Positions 17,896 to 26,168 are shown, counted from the first letter of the stretch. The stretch is DNA of 60,342 bases from Flavobacterium oncorhynchi (GCF_002217355.1 NZ_MUHA01000019.1:1-60342); one strand, 5' to 3'. The notes: a model not told the origin generated them from the letters alone. A program made the numbers and translations.

Positions 17896-19301
17896 GACCA
17901 TGGCAATTTGAAATTCAATTAGATAAGAAATCAGATAAAGCACTATATCTGCAAATTGCCGATGCCATTATCGTCGCAATTAAATCACACAAACTTACCT
18001 CAGGAAATGCTTTACCTGGAAGCAGACAACTCGCTGGTTTACTGAGCGTAAACAGAAATACAGTCATCGAAGCATTAGACGTCTTAACTGCCGAAGGCTG
18101 GCTCATTACAATTGATAGAAAAGGTACTTTTATTGCCGATTTATCACCTGATATGCTTTGTGATAAACAGAACGATTCTCAGATTAATACAACTATTGCA
18201 GAAGCAAAAACGCATCTTATTTTTGATGATGGACTACCCGACAGCAGTCTTGCGCCGATGAATGATCTTGCTCGTGCTTACAGAGAAATCTTTAATCGAA
18301 AGTCCCGAAGACAAATTATGGGATACAGTACTGAACTTGGTGATATCGAATTTAGAAAAGCAATAGTCCAGATGCTGAATTTTAAAAGAGGGATGAACGT
18401 TTCGGCAAATGAAATCTGTATCACAAGAGGAAGTCAAATGGCAATGTATTTGGCGGCTCATTGTTTGCTTACTAAAGATGATTTTGTGATAATTGAAAAT
18501 CCCGGCTACAAACCTGCTTGGGAAGCTTTTGAAAATGCTGGCGCAAAACTGCTTCCAGTAAGCGTTGCATTAGATGGTTTAGATCTAAATGAGGTTGAAG
18601 CTTATCTAAAAAAACATAAAAACATAAAAGCCATTTATGTTACACCTCATCATCAATTTCCGACGACGGTTACAATGAGCTTAAAAAAAAGATTGAAATT
18701 GATAGAATTATCCAATCAGTATAATTTCACCATTATTGAGGATGATTATGATAATGAATTTCATTTCGGGCAGCGACCAATTTTACCCATTTCAAGTTAC
18801 AGCAAAGCCAAAAACTTTGTTTATATAGGCACGTTAAGTAAAATTGTTGCGCCGGCACTGCGAATTGGTTATCTAGCAAGTTCAGTAGAAAACGTAGAAA
18901 AAATAGGAAAACACAGAAAAATCATCGACGTTCAAGGTGATAACATCATGGAAGAAGCTGTCTTGAACCTTATAAACGAAGGCAAAATAAAAAGACATCT
19001 TAAGCGAACGAGTTTAATTTACAAGGCTAAAAGAGATTATTTTGAAAGTCTTTGCAAGCTCCATCTTAAAGACAAAATTACTTTTATTAAACCAGAAGGC
19101 GGATTGGCTTTTTGGATTGTTCCAACTACTGAAACCAATCTTCAAAAAGTATGTGATGAACTGTTAACTAAAGGAATCAAAATCATGAATCCTGAGAAAT
19201 TTAGTTTTGAAAAACCTGTTTTAGGTTTACGCTTAGGTTATGCCTCACTAAACGAAAAGCAATTAGAAGAAGGCATCATTGCGCTCTCTAAGTATTTATA
19301 A
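17889..19301 (+). CDS. MocR/GntR-type PLP-dependent transcriptional regulator
   Basis: This 470-residue protein is a fusion of a GntR winged helix (about 10-82; SRQLAGLLSVNRNTVIEAL) and a class I aminotransferase fold. PLP-site residues are visible: ITRGSQ at 179-183, the ENPGY segment, EDDYDNEF at 284-291 and the Schiff-base lysine K318 in YIGTLSKIV. It is divergent from the cupin/DapA-like pair, the usual place for a MocR target. Relatives such as PdxR and GabR use PLP to sense an amine or vitamin B6. The nearby PLP-homeostasis gene at 20092 may share its operator, which would fit a B6 or amine signal. Confidence 0.92.
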   Translation: MLRPWQFEIQLDKKSDKALYLQIADAIIVAIKSHKLTSGNALPGSRQLAGLLSVNRNTVIEALDVLTAEGWLITIDRKGTFIADLSPDMLCDKQNDSQINTTIAEAKTHLIFDDGLPDSSLAPMNDLARAYREIFNRKSRRQIMGYSTELGDIEFRKAIVQMLNFKRGMNVSANEICITRGSQMAMYLAAHCLLTKDDFVIIENPGYKPAWEAFENAGAKLLPVSVALDGLDLNEVEAYLKKHKNIKAIYVTPHHQFPTTVTMSLKKRLKLIELSNQYNFTIIEDDYDNEFHFGQRPILPISSYSKAKNFVYIGTLSKIVAPALRIGYLASSVENVEKIGKHRKIIDVQGDNIMEEAVLNLINEGKIKRHLKRTSLIYKAKRDYFESLCKLHLKDKITFIKPEGGLAFWIVPTTETNLQKVCDELLTKGIKIMNPEKFSFEKPVLGLRLGYASLNEKQLEEGIIALSKYL

Positions 19302-19309
19302 AACAAAAA

Positions 19310-19336
19310 AGACTGAAAACACAAGATTTTCAGTCT
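19310..19336. terminator. Intrinsic terminator
   Basis: The 10-base stem AGACTGAAAA (19310-19319) pairs with TTTTCAGTCT (19327-19336). The A run just left of it gives a U-tract for the minus-strand DUF2024 gene. Confidence 0.75.
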
Positions 19337-19358
19337 ATATTAAATTAAGAAATACTAG

Positions 19359-19622
19359 TTAATTACAATTTTCCATTTCGATAATCGAAAAGCCGTTTTT
19401 ACGAATTTGGTTTTCAATTTCCAAAGGCGCTTTATCGATATGACAAAATCGGCATTCTTTTGAAGTTAAAGGCTGACCTTCTTGAGAAACACTTTTTAGA
19501 TACGCTTTTCCATATTCAAAAACCTGTTCTGTATCGCTTGTATTTTCATCAACCAAAATATCAAAATGCATAACCTCTCCGTCTTTTCGAGTTACATAAG
19601 TATCCCATACTGCTACTTTCAT
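19359..19622 (-). CDS. DUF2024 family protein
   Basis: This 87-residue protein fits DUF2024: it opens with KVAVWDTYVTRKDG-x-MHFDI and carries a C-x2-C-like CRFCHID segment. No function is known. It lies downstream of the small glutaredoxin-like gene on the same strand, separated by a hairpin at 19668, so the two may be only partly co-transcribed. Confidence 0.8.
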   Translation of the reverse strand: MKVAVWDTYVTRKDGEVMHFDILVDENTSDTEQVFEYGKAYLKSVSQEGQPLTSKECRFCHIDKAPLEIENQIRKNGFSIIEMENCN

Positions 19623-19667
19623 ATTGTTTTATTGTATATAAATTATTCTAAATTTAAAAGCTATAAA

Positions 19668-19694
19668 ACCTCTTTAGATAGTTTCTAAAGAGGT
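19668..19694 (-). terminator. Hairpin between two small minus-strand genes
   Basis: Perfect 11-base arms ACCTCTTTAGA and TCTAAAGAGGT enclose a 5-base loop. Only four A bases precede it on the plus strand, so the U-tract is short and it may be a weak terminator or attenuator. Confidence 0.6.
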
Positions 19695-19702
19695 ACTTAT
19701 AT

Positions 19703-19930
19703 CTACCCAATTACATCTGCAATTGAAGCTCCAAAATTAATATGAAGCACATTTCCGTTTGGAGTTACTAAGGCAGGTACAGATTGTACTCCTGCTTTTT
19801 GAGCTTCTGAAATTCTCGCTCTGTCTTCTCCAATATTTACTACTTCAACATCTTTAACTAAACTTAAAATGTCGTGTTCGGCACTTACACAAACTGGACA
19901 GCCGGCGTGATAAAAAATTGATTTGCTCAT
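19703..19930 (-). CDS. Small thioredoxin/glutaredoxin-like protein
   Basis: This 75-residue protein has the redox motif CPVC at residues 11-14 (after FYHAG) and the cis-proline segment QSVPALV. This is a minimal thioredoxin fold without a signal peptide. It is divergent from the YggS gene and shares its 161-base control region, where a minus-strand -7 box TAATTTTG lies at 19966-19973. Confidence 0.82.
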   Translation of the reverse strand: MSKSIFYHAGCPVCVSAEHDILSLVKDVEVVNIGEDRARISEAQKAGVQSVPALVTPNGNVLHINFGASIADVIG

Positions 19931-19965
19931 TTGTATTTGTTTTTAATTTGACTTTATTGCCATGA

Positions 19966-20086
19966 CAAAATTAGAAAGGATATACAGTCCTTAAATAATC
20001 CAGTTTTCTCATTTATAGAAGAAACTGGACTATTTGAAATACTCAAAACTGGATCTTTTTTACGTTTCTCAATGCCTTTACCTTTG
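19966..20086. promoter_or_regulatory. Divergent promoters with repeated CTGGA boxes (glutaredoxin-like gene and yggS)
   Basis: A minus-strand box TAATTTTG is at 19966-19973 and a plus-strand box TACCTTTG at 20079-20086. Between them lie CAGTCC (19985-19990), TCCAGT (19999-20004), ACTGGACT (20024-20031) and ACTGGA (20048-20053). The last two are direct repeats 24 bases apart, a spacing seen for MocR activator sites. Neither promoter has a clear -33 TTG, which suggests activator dependence. The plus-strand start would fall on or next to the yggS ATG, so that mRNA may be nearly leaderless. Confidence 0.5.
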
Positions 20087-20091
20087 CAGCT

Positions 20092-20823
20092 ATGAAGGAG
20101 GATATAATTTACAATTTAAAACAAGTTCATCAGCGAATTGAGGATGCCTGCAGACTTTCTAACCGAAAATCATCAGACGTACAATTATTATTGGCAACCA
20201 AAACCGTTTCGGCAGAAAAAATACGAATTGCAATAGAAGCTGGCGAAACGCTTATTGGCGAAAACAAAATGCAGGAACTTCGCGATAAAGAGTCTGGTTT
20301 GAAAGATTTAAATATAGAACGTCATTTTATTGGACATCTTCAAACCAACAAAGTCAAAGATGTTTTAAAATACGCATCCTGTATTCAATCTTTAGACCGA
20401 TTGTCTTTAGCCGAAGAATTAGACAAACAATTATTAAAAGAAAACAGAAGCATCAATGTTTTTATTCAAATAAACACCTCGTTTGAAGAAAGTAAATTTG
20501 GACTTGCACCAACTGAAGTTATCTCTTTTATTAAAAAAATAAAAAAGCATAAAACTTTAAAAATTAAAGGCTTAATGACAATTGGTTTATTAGACGTTGA
20601 GAAAGAAAAAATGCGTCCGTCATTACAATTACTTCGAGAAATAAGGGATCAAATTTATGATGCTCAAATTGAAGACGTAACCAATTTAAAACTTTCAATG
20701 GGAATGTCGCAGGATTTAGAACTGGCTATTGCCGAAGGTTCTAATATCGTAAGAGTGGGAACTTCAATTTTTGGAAATCGTTTTCTAGGAAAAGAAATCT
20801 GGAATGAAAATATTGCAGAATAA
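20092..20823 (+). CDS. yggS: YggS/PLPBP family PLP-homeostasis protein
   Basis: This 243-residue TIM-barrel PLP-binding protein is thought to buffer pyridoxal phosphate. The PLP lysine is K37 in LLLATKTVS. Other signatures are ETLIGENKMQE, RHFIGHLQTNKVK, LKIKGLMTIG, LSMGMSQDLELAI and IVRVGTSIFG. Length is slightly above usual (about 220-235). It is followed after 31 bases by a small AAA ATPase gene, and its upstream region carries the repeated CTGGA boxes. Confidence 0.93.
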   Translation: MKEDIIYNLKQVHQRIEDACRLSNRKSSDVQLLLATKTVSAEKIRIAIEAGETLIGENKMQELRDKESGLKDLNIERHFIGHLQTNKVKDVLKYASCIQSLDRLSLAEELDKQLLKENRSINVFIQINTSFEESKFGLAPTEVISFIKKIKKHKTLKIKGLMTIGLLDVEKEKMRPSLQLLREIRDQIYDAQIEDVTNLKLSMGMSQDLELAIAEGSNIVRVGTSIFGNRFLGKEIWNENIAE

Positions 20824-20854
20824 AGCATAATTTTGCATCAAATAAAACACACAA

Positions 20855-21589
20855 ATGAATCTGTACGAACTTGTTGTAAACGATACTGAAAAAATTGCAC
20901 TAGATGATTTGCTTTTCAGTGAAGAAAACAAAACGACATTGCTTAACACAATCAAAGAGCATAAGTATATTGACGAATTAAAAAAATACAATCTCAACGT
21001 CGACAATAAAATACTGCTTTACGGCCATTCCGGCTGTGGTAAAACTACAACTGCAAAAGCCGTAGCAACAGCTTTAAATAAAAACATTGTTATTATCAAC
21101 CTCAGCACTTTAATTAATGCTAAAATTGGAGAAACTTCAAAAAATGTAAAGGCTCTTTTTGATAAAGCAATTCGCGAAAAAGCAGTTTTATTTCTAGATG
21201 AATTTGATCAAATTGGCAGAAGCCGAGAAAGTGACGATAAAGATGTTGCCGAAATGAGACGTTTGGTAAATACGATCATTCAATTAATCGATTATTTCCC
21301 AACAGATAGTTTGTTGATTTGCGCTACGAACTTTTACAATAGTATTGATTCTGCATTGCTCCGCAGGTTTCAAATTAAACTAAAATTTGAAATGCCGAGT
21401 AAAAATGAACTGAATGTGTATTATGATAAAATACTTGATGTTTTTCCTGCCCATTTACAGGATATTTCACGTAAATATGATATTTCCTATGCCGAAGCAA
21501 AAGATTATGTTCACACAGCAATGAAAAGGCAAATTATTGCTGAATTGGAACTTCAAGAACAAAAGAAACGTATTGAAACTATTTCATAA
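20855..21589 (+). CDS. Small AAA-family ATPase
   Basis: This 244-residue protein is a single AAA module with a short N-terminal helix. Walker A is GHSGCGKTT (57-65), Walker B is VLFLDEFDQ with D115/E116, the sensor-1 region is LLICATNFYN (N159) and the arginine-finger region is ALLRRF (170-171). There is no protease, zinc or substrate-binding domain. It resembles the ATPase part of FtsH/spastin-like proteins or of stand-alone AAA proteins. It is co-directional with yggS, and a terminator follows at once. Its partner is unknown. Confidence 0.9.
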   Translation: MNLYELVVNDTEKIALDDLLFSEENKTTLLNTIKEHKYIDELKKYNLNVDNKILLYGHSGCGKTTTAKAVATALNKNIVIINLSTLINAKIGETSKNVKALFDKAIREKAVLFLDEFDQIGRSRESDDKDVAEMRRLVNTIIQLIDYFPTDSLLICATNFYNSIDSALLRRFQIKLKFEMPSKNELNVYYDKILDVFPAHLQDISRKYDISYAEAKDYVHTAMKRQIIAELELQEQKKRIETIS

Positions 21590-21590
21590 A

Positions 21591-21618
21591 AAAACGCCTC
21601 AAAATTTTGAGGCGTTTT
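21591..21618. terminator. Bidirectional intrinsic terminator
   Basis: A perfect 28-base palindrome built on AACGCCTCAA lies between convergent genes. The outer stem is the same as in the terminator at 7961. Confidence 0.9.
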
Positions 21619-21637
21619 CATTTATAGAACAATATTA

Positions 21638-22249
21638 TTAAGCTTTAGCTTTTCTTTTCACAGTACAGCCAATTTCTTTAGTTTGTGTTACAGCAGGTTT
21701 TTGATTGCTTTTTAAAGCTGCAATTACATCTTCAGCATATTTAACTTTATCTGCTTTTGTACCCTCTGGATCATTATCAATCGCGCCAACATATTCTACC
21801 ACATTTCCTTTTGCTGTTTTAGAAACGATAAAAATGTGAGGCGTACGTTTTGCACCATACTCATCGGTAATTTTTTGTCCTGGATCTAACAAGTATGGAA
21901 AAGGATATTTTTTTTCTTTTGCCAAATCCTGCATCTTATCAAAAGTATCTGCTTTAGAAGCTTCTGGATCGTTAGGGTTAATTGCAATTACAGGATATCC
22001 TTGTGGTTTGAACTTTTTATCTAAATCAATTATTCTTTGTTCGTAACCTACTGCATATGGACACGTATTACAAGTAAAAACGACTATATAACCTTTTGCT
22101 TTTGGGAAACTTGCAAAAGAAACCTCTTTATTATCTACATTTTTCAATTTAAAATCTGGAGCGGTATCACCAGCTTTAAGTGTTGCGGTTTGCGCCTGAG
22201 CTAGAAAGGCAGAGAACGCCAGCGTTAATAAAAGAATTATTTTTTTCAT
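21638..22249 (-). CDS. Exported thioredoxin-fold (redoxin/AhpC-TSA-like) protein
   Basis: This 203-residue protein has a signal peptide (about 1-20, ending AQAQ). The redoxin domain starts GDTAPDFKLKNVDNKEVSF and has the active-site motif CNTC (C60, C63). The segment YPVIAINPNDPEASK and a cis-Pro stretch KRTPHIFIV follow. A KRKAK tail ends it. It is probably periplasmic and lies 11 bases after the TlpA-like gene, so the two form an operon for envelope thiol chemistry. Confidence 0.9.
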   Translation of the reverse strand: MKKIILLLTLAFSAFLAQAQTATLKAGDTAPDFKLKNVDNKEVSFASFPKAKGYIVVFTCNTCPYAVGYEQRIIDLDKKFKPQGYPVIAINPNDPEASKADTFDKMQDLAKEKKYPFPYLLDPGQKITDEYGAKRTPHIFIVSKTAKGNVVEYVGAIDNDPEGTKADKVKYAEDVIAALKSNQKPAVTQTKEIGCTVKRKAKA

Positions 22250-22260
22250 GGTTTTCGGAT

Positions 22261-22737
22261 TTACAGTTTTTTATATTCAGTTAATAATTGTTCGTAAGTA
22301 AATTCACTTTCGACAAACTTTCGCTTGTCATTTTTTATAAAAAGCGTTGCTGGAATACTTCCTGACCAACTTGGATCGATACGGTCAATAAATTCCTGCG
22401 GACTTCCTTCATTCAATAGAAATACTTCGTTTTTCAGATTTTTTCTTTTCACAAACGGAATTACATTCGAATTCAGCTTTGATTTAAAATCCAAACTTAC
22501 TAGTAATACCGCCAATTTATCTGATTTATGTTCTGCACTCAATTTTTCAAAATGCGGTAACTCTTTTATACAAGGCGCACACCAAGTTGCCCAAAAATTA
22601 ACAACATAAGTACTGTCTTTTCCCTTTTCAATTCTTTCATTAAGCTGATCTATTGTAAGCAGTTTTACATTTTGACTATACGATGAAACTGAAAAAATGG
22701 CAAATAGAAACAGATAAAAAACAGACTTAATTTTCAT
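22261..22737 (-). CDS. TlpA-like thiol:disulfide oxidoreductase
   Basis: This 158-residue protein has an N-terminal signal (about 1-21) and a thioredoxin fold with WATWCAPC (C53, C56). The rest reads ELPHFEKLSAEH, LLVSLDFKSKLN and a cis-Pro region SIPATLFI. It is first of a two-gene operon with the redoxin-like gene. Confidence 0.9.
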   Translation of the reverse strand: MKIKSVFYLFLFAIFSVSSYSQNVKLLTIDQLNERIEKGKDSTYVVNFWATWCAPCIKELPHFEKLSAEHKSDKLAVLLVSLDFKSKLNSNVIPFVKRKNLKNEVFLLNEGSPQEFIDRIDPSWSGSIPATLFIKNDKRKFVESEFTYEQLLTEYKKL

Positions 22738-22865
22738 GATTTACAATACTTTAGAATTATTTTTTGCCTCACAAATATAAACTAATGAAGTTTTAGTTTT
22801 TGTTAATGAAAGTTTAATACTAGAAAAAACGTTTAGTATAATTAGACCACTTAGTAAAAAAAAAT

Positions 22866-22936
22866 GCTCCAGAGAAGCATAATATTTATAGCGATTATAT
22901 ACTCTATGATTTCAAGCTCCAGAGGAGCGAAACATT
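22866..22936. repeat. Dispersed GCTCCAGAGGAGC-type element
   Basis: Two related units are seen: GCTCCAGAGAAGC followed by an AATATTTATAG tail from 22866, and GCTCCAGAGGAGC from 22916. Each core is a short inverted repeat. The wording resembles an abundant intergenic repeat of flavobacterial genomes that I recall, but I cannot confirm copy number here. Confidence 0.55.
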
Positions 22937-22949
22937 TTTTTTTTTAATA

Positions 22950-23348
22950 TTACCTTCCAGTTGTTACATTTAAATTGTTAACAAACAAGAGCGTTTCTCC
23001 ATTATCCAATTTAGTAAGAGATAGAATTCCGTTTTTATTCTCATTAATTCCATTTATTCTAAAACAGAATTCATTACCGTCTCTGTCCATGAAAGTCAAA
23101 AATTCAGCAGTATCGTTTGAATTGTTTTGACAGCGATGAGAAATAGTATAACCATACATTACCTTAAAAACATCCTTATCATAATTATAGATTTTCCTGT
23201 CTTGAGTAAAAATCCATTTTGTATTTCGATTCCTGTCGGCATACCAAGTTCCAATAATTTTCTGTGAAGATGGCTCTTCTGTTTGATTACTCCCAAAACT
23301 TAAAGGAAATTGCAACAGCATGAATAAAATTAAAACTAGTCTTTTCAT
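22950..23348 (-). CDS. Exported lipocalin-like hypothetical protein
   Basis: This 132-residue protein has a signal peptide (about 1-19) followed by KIIGTWYADRNRNTKWIFTQD, which resembles the GxW start of lipocalin-like folds, and then beta-rich sequence. It lies 36 bases after the HxlR regulator gene on the same strand. I do not recognise a specific family. Confidence 0.65.
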   Translation of the reverse strand: MKRLVLILFMLLQFPLSFGSNQTEEPSSQKIIGTWYADRNRNTKWIFTQDRKIYNYDKDVFKVMYGYTISHRCQNNSNDTAEFLTFMDRDGNEFCFRINGINENKNGILSLTKLDNGETLLFVNNLNVTTGR

Positions 23349-23383
23349 ATCTATTTAAGTTTTCTTTATACTTCAAAAAAAAT

Positions 23384-23701
23384 CTATTTCTCTAAAAACA
23401 ATTCTAATTGTTTAAAAACAGGAATCAACGATTTTCCCTTCTCAGATAACGTATATTCAATGTGAAGCGGCTTTAGCTTGATAATCTTTTTATCTAAAAG
23501 TTCGAAATCTTCCAGCTCACGAAGAGCAACGGCGATCGATTGTTTATTTGATCCTTTTAAATCTCTTAAAAGTGTATTGAAACGCAGCGGACCCTCTACT
23601 GCTAATAGAAAAATCTCTGGTTTCCACTTACCTGATAATAACTTCAAAAGTGCTTGTGCCGGACATTCGTTATCTTTTTCTGCTTTACTTTCTGTAGTCA
23701 T
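23384..23701 (-). CDS. HxlR-family transcriptional regulator
   Basis: This 105-residue winged-helix protein has the family signature CPAQALLKLLSGKWKPEIF with the N-terminal cysteine C13, then GPLRFNTLLRDLKGSNKQSI and a HIEYTLSEKGKSL wing. Many HxlR proteins sense thiol stress through this cysteine. It is divergent from a CxxC-containing DsbA-like gene, its likely target. Confidence 0.92.
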   Translation of the reverse strand: MTTESKAEKDNECPAQALLKLLSGKWKPEIFLLAVEGPLRFNTLLRDLKGSNKQSIAVALRELEDFELLDKKIIKLKPLHIEYTLSEKGKSLIPVFKQLELFLEK

Positions 23702-23797
23702 CTTTTTTAGACTAATTGATTTGTTATTAAATATGGACGAGCTTTGTTATGTAAAAATATAAATTAAAACCTAAAGCAAGAATTATAAACAGTAATT

Positions 23798-24784
23798 ATG
23801 AAAATACTTTCGCTGTTATTAATCCTGATTTGCAGTGCGAGCTGTCAATCGCAAACTAATTCTAGAATGAACGATAATAAAACAAATCCGTTACTGTGTG
23901 ATTCTGAAAGCGGTATGTGCGAAATGCCAATTGGCAAAGCATCAAATGAAACAACGGTTATTAAATCCGAAAATAAACCTGTAAAAATTATTTATTATAC
24001 AGACCCTATTTGTTCTTCATGCTGGGGAATTGAACCGCAATTGAGAAAACTAAAACTGGAATATTCCGAATATTTTGAAATAGAGTACAAAATGGGCGGT
24101 TTACTGCCTGATTGGAGTTACAACAGCGGCGGAATAAGTAAACCATCGGACGTTGCTCATCATTGGGATGAAGCAAGTCAACATTACCAAATGCCAATTG
24201 ACGGCGATGTTTGGCTTGAAGATCCATTGAATTCTTCTTATCCTTCTTGCATTGCTATGAAAGCCGCGCAAATTCAGAGTAAAGAAAAAGCACTAATTTT
24301 TATGCGTATCCTACGTGAGAAATTATATCTCGAAAAAAAGAATATTGCTAAATGGGATAATATTGCTGAAGCGGCCAAACTTGCAAATCTTGACATTGCA
24401 AGACTAAAAAGTGATTACGATGGAGATGCTAAAAGGCTTTTTCAGGAGGATTTAAATTTAGCGAGAACACTTGGTGTAAGAGGTTTTCCAACTTTATTTT
24501 TTGCTGATAAAAACAACAATCAACTAACAGTTTATGGTTCTAAACCATATGCTTATTATGAAAATGCTTTGCTGGCATTACATCCTGAAGCAAAAAAGAA
24601 GATATTTAAAAATGAAAATCCATTATCTCTTTTTGAGATCTATCCAACATTGGCTCCAAAAGAACATGCCGTGATTTTAGATATTTCATATAATCAGGCG
24701 GAAGAAATACTTGATGAATTATTTAAGGATGGAAAATTGGGGAAAATATCTATAAAAAATCATTCACTTTATTTTAGAAGTTAG
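23798..24784 (+). CDS. DsbA-family (FrnE/SpxH-like) lipoprotein
   Basis: This 328-residue protein has a lipoprotein-like signal ending CSASC (Cys 16). A second cysteine pair, CDSESGMC (34-41), precedes the thioredoxin fold. The catalytic CxxC is C72-SS-C75 in TDPICSSCWGIEP, and the cis-Pro loop is VRGFPTLFF. The KMGGLLPDW segment is typical of FrnE/SpxH-type proteins. The extra N-terminal Cys pair is worth noting as a possible redox relay. It is divergent from the HxlR regulator. Confidence 0.85.
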   Translation: MKILSLLLILICSASCQSQTNSRMNDNKTNPLLCDSESGMCEMPIGKASNETTVIKSENKPVKIIYYTDPICSSCWGIEPQLRKLKLEYSEYFEIEYKMGGLLPDWSYNSGGISKPSDVAHHWDEASQHYQMPIDGDVWLEDPLNSSYPSCIAMKAAQIQSKEKALIFMRILREKLYLEKKNIAKWDNIAEAAKLANLDIARLKSDYDGDAKRLFQEDLNLARTLGVRGFPTLFFADKNNNQLTVYGSKPYAYYENALLALHPEAKKKIFKNENPLSLFEIYPTLAPKEHAVILDISYNQAEEILDELFKDGKLGKISIKNHSLYFRS

Positions 24785-24797
24785 TTTTTTGGACCGA

Positions 24798-24831
24798 AGC
24801 CATAAAGATCATTTTCTTTATGGCTTTTTTA
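24798..24831 (+). terminator. Intrinsic terminator
   Basis: AGCCATAAAG (24798-24807) pairs with CTTTATGGCT (24816-24825), followed by T bases. It ends the DsbA-like gene. Confidence 0.9.
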
Positions 24832-24947
24832 ATGTTTATACTTAACTGCAAGCTGCAATTTCTATTGATTTCAGAAGTAAACCTAAGTACCTGAAAATTA
24901 TGCAGCTATAATCTACTTTTCTATAAAAGTTTTTTCAATTTTTAAAG

Positions 24948-24955
24948 TACCTTTG
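24948..24955 (+). promoter_or_regulatory. Candidate -7 box TACCTTTG
   Basis: This is an exact TAnnTTTG match about 128 bases upstream of the acidic-protein gene. The leader would contain a 5-base hairpin (CCTCT/AGAGG, about 24987-25011) followed by a T run, which could attenuate. No clear -33 TTG was seen. Confidence 0.4.
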
Positions 24956-25082
24956 TAAATATGCTAAAAACTAATGAGAATTAAACTCCTCTAAATCAAC
25001 TATAAAAGAGGTCTTTTTCTCTATTTTTCAGAATATATAAAAAACTTTGGAAGCTAAGAAATAATGAAAAAATAGAAAAGTT

Positions 25083-25469
25083 ATGAAAAAGCTAAACAAC
25101 CAAGATTATGGTCTTAGAGACCCTGATTTTATGGATCAGGAAAATTTTGATTATACCGTAAATTTTTCACCTGACGAAGATCCATATCAATATCAAGAAG
25201 AGTTTATCGATGACGGACGAGATCAAACTACTGATTTTAGTGTAAATGAATCGATAAGAATGGAAAACATTCCTAATGAAGAACGAGTTATAAATGAAGA
25301 TAATTTGATCACTAATGATAGTGAAAAAACCAATCATGAGGAAAACCAAAGTACCAATAATGAACTAAACTTTGAAGATGATTTAGAGAAAGGAAGGGAT
25401 TTAGATAAAGATGAAGATTTAACTGATTTTGATGCCGAACATTATCCTGAAAATCATCCTAGAGCCTAA
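25083..25469 (+). CDS. Acidic hypothetical protein
   Basis: This 128-residue protein is strongly acidic and polar (many D, E, N; almost no hydrophobic runs), probably largely disordered. It has no signal peptide. Examples of its style are SPDEDPYQYQEEF and DLEKGRDLDKDEDL. I recognise no family. It stands alone, followed by 271 bases without a clear gene. Confidence 0.65.
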   Translation: MKKLNNQDYGLRDPDFMDQENFDYTVNFSPDEDPYQYQEEFIDDGRDQTTDFSVNESIRMENIPNEERVINEDNLITNDSEKTNHEENQSTNNELNFEDDLEKGRDLDKDEDLTDFDAEHYPENHPRA

Positions 25470-25553
25470 TATCAACTAGACTTTAAAACAGAACATTTTT
25501 AGCACATGACAATCCTAGCTTTAGGATACAATTAACGTTTTTATCGTTTACTA

Positions 25554-25658
25554 TTATAAACTTTTGTTAAACGATCCCTGATGATTGATTTTGGCTGGAT
25601 TTTCGCCGATCTTTATAATCTTATGATTTCTTTCTGGTTTAACAATCCGTAAAAAAAA
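25554..25658 (-). pseudogene. Possible C-terminal gene fossil
   Basis: Between a TGA at 25659-25661 and a TAA at 25554-25556 the minus strand reads 34 codons without a start, including KPERNHKIIKIGENPAKINH. The composition looks more like protein than the surrounding DNA. It could be the tail of a deleted gene, or chance; AT-rich DNA gives such runs by chance fairly often. Confidence 0.25.
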
Positions 25659-25740
25659 TCAACAGTTAAAAGTAGAATAAACGTAACATTTTTATTACAT
25701 TAGACAAAATTAGGTATCATTAAAATAAATTATCATAATT

Positions 25741-26022
25741 ATGGAAAAACTAAATTTTATAGACCCATTATTACACGGAATTAAACCTGAAAAAAAAGAT
25801 TACAAGGACTACAGACCATCAGTTAAACATTTAGTATTTGCGGGATTAGGTTCTCTTTTAGCTGGAGCCGTACTTAAAAAAGTTGGACAAAATAAAACGG
25901 CCGCAGTGGTAGGAAGTCTTGCTGTACCTTTGCTTGCAGCGGCATGCTATAAAAAGATAACAGAAACTTCTAAAGAGAAAAGAGAAAAAACCGACAGCAG
26001 CGGTATCGAATATAATTATTAG
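25741..26022 (+). CDS. Small hypothetical protein with hydrophobic centre
   Basis: This 93-residue protein has a hydrophilic N-terminus (about 1-28), two short hydrophobic stretches (LVFAGLGSLLAGAVL and AAVVGSLAVPLLAAACY, about 31-73) separated by KKVGQNKT, and a charged tail. It may be a small hairpin membrane protein. A strong terminator follows. No family is recognised. Confidence 0.65.
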   Translation: MEKLNFIDPLLHGIKPEKKDYKDYRPSVKHLVFAGLGSLLAGAVLKKVGQNKTAAVVGSLAVPLLAAACYKKITETSKEKREKTDSSGIEYNY

Positions 26023-26027
26023 GCAGT

Positions 26028-26051
26028 GTTTTTAAACTTCCGTTTAAAAAC
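26028..26051. repeat. Perfect inverted repeat
   Basis: GTTTTTAAAC (26028-26037) and GTTTAAAAAC (26042-26051) are separated by TTCC, just downstream of the small membrane-protein stop. Confidence 0.6.
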
Positions 26052-26068
26052 TTGAAATCTAAAATGAA

Positions 26069-26128
26069 ACACCTGTAAATTCACCATTTTTTTTGATTAC
26101 AATTCGTGAATTTACAGGTGTTTTTTTT
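26069..26128. terminator. Long-stem intrinsic terminator
   Basis: A perfect 16-base stem pairs 26069-26084 with 26106-26121 and is followed by an eight-base T run on the plus strand. It lies between convergent genes and mainly serves the plus-strand gene. Confidence 0.88.
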
Positions 26129-26168
26129 AGTTTAAAATAAAATTGATTGAAAAATTGAAATCACTTTT

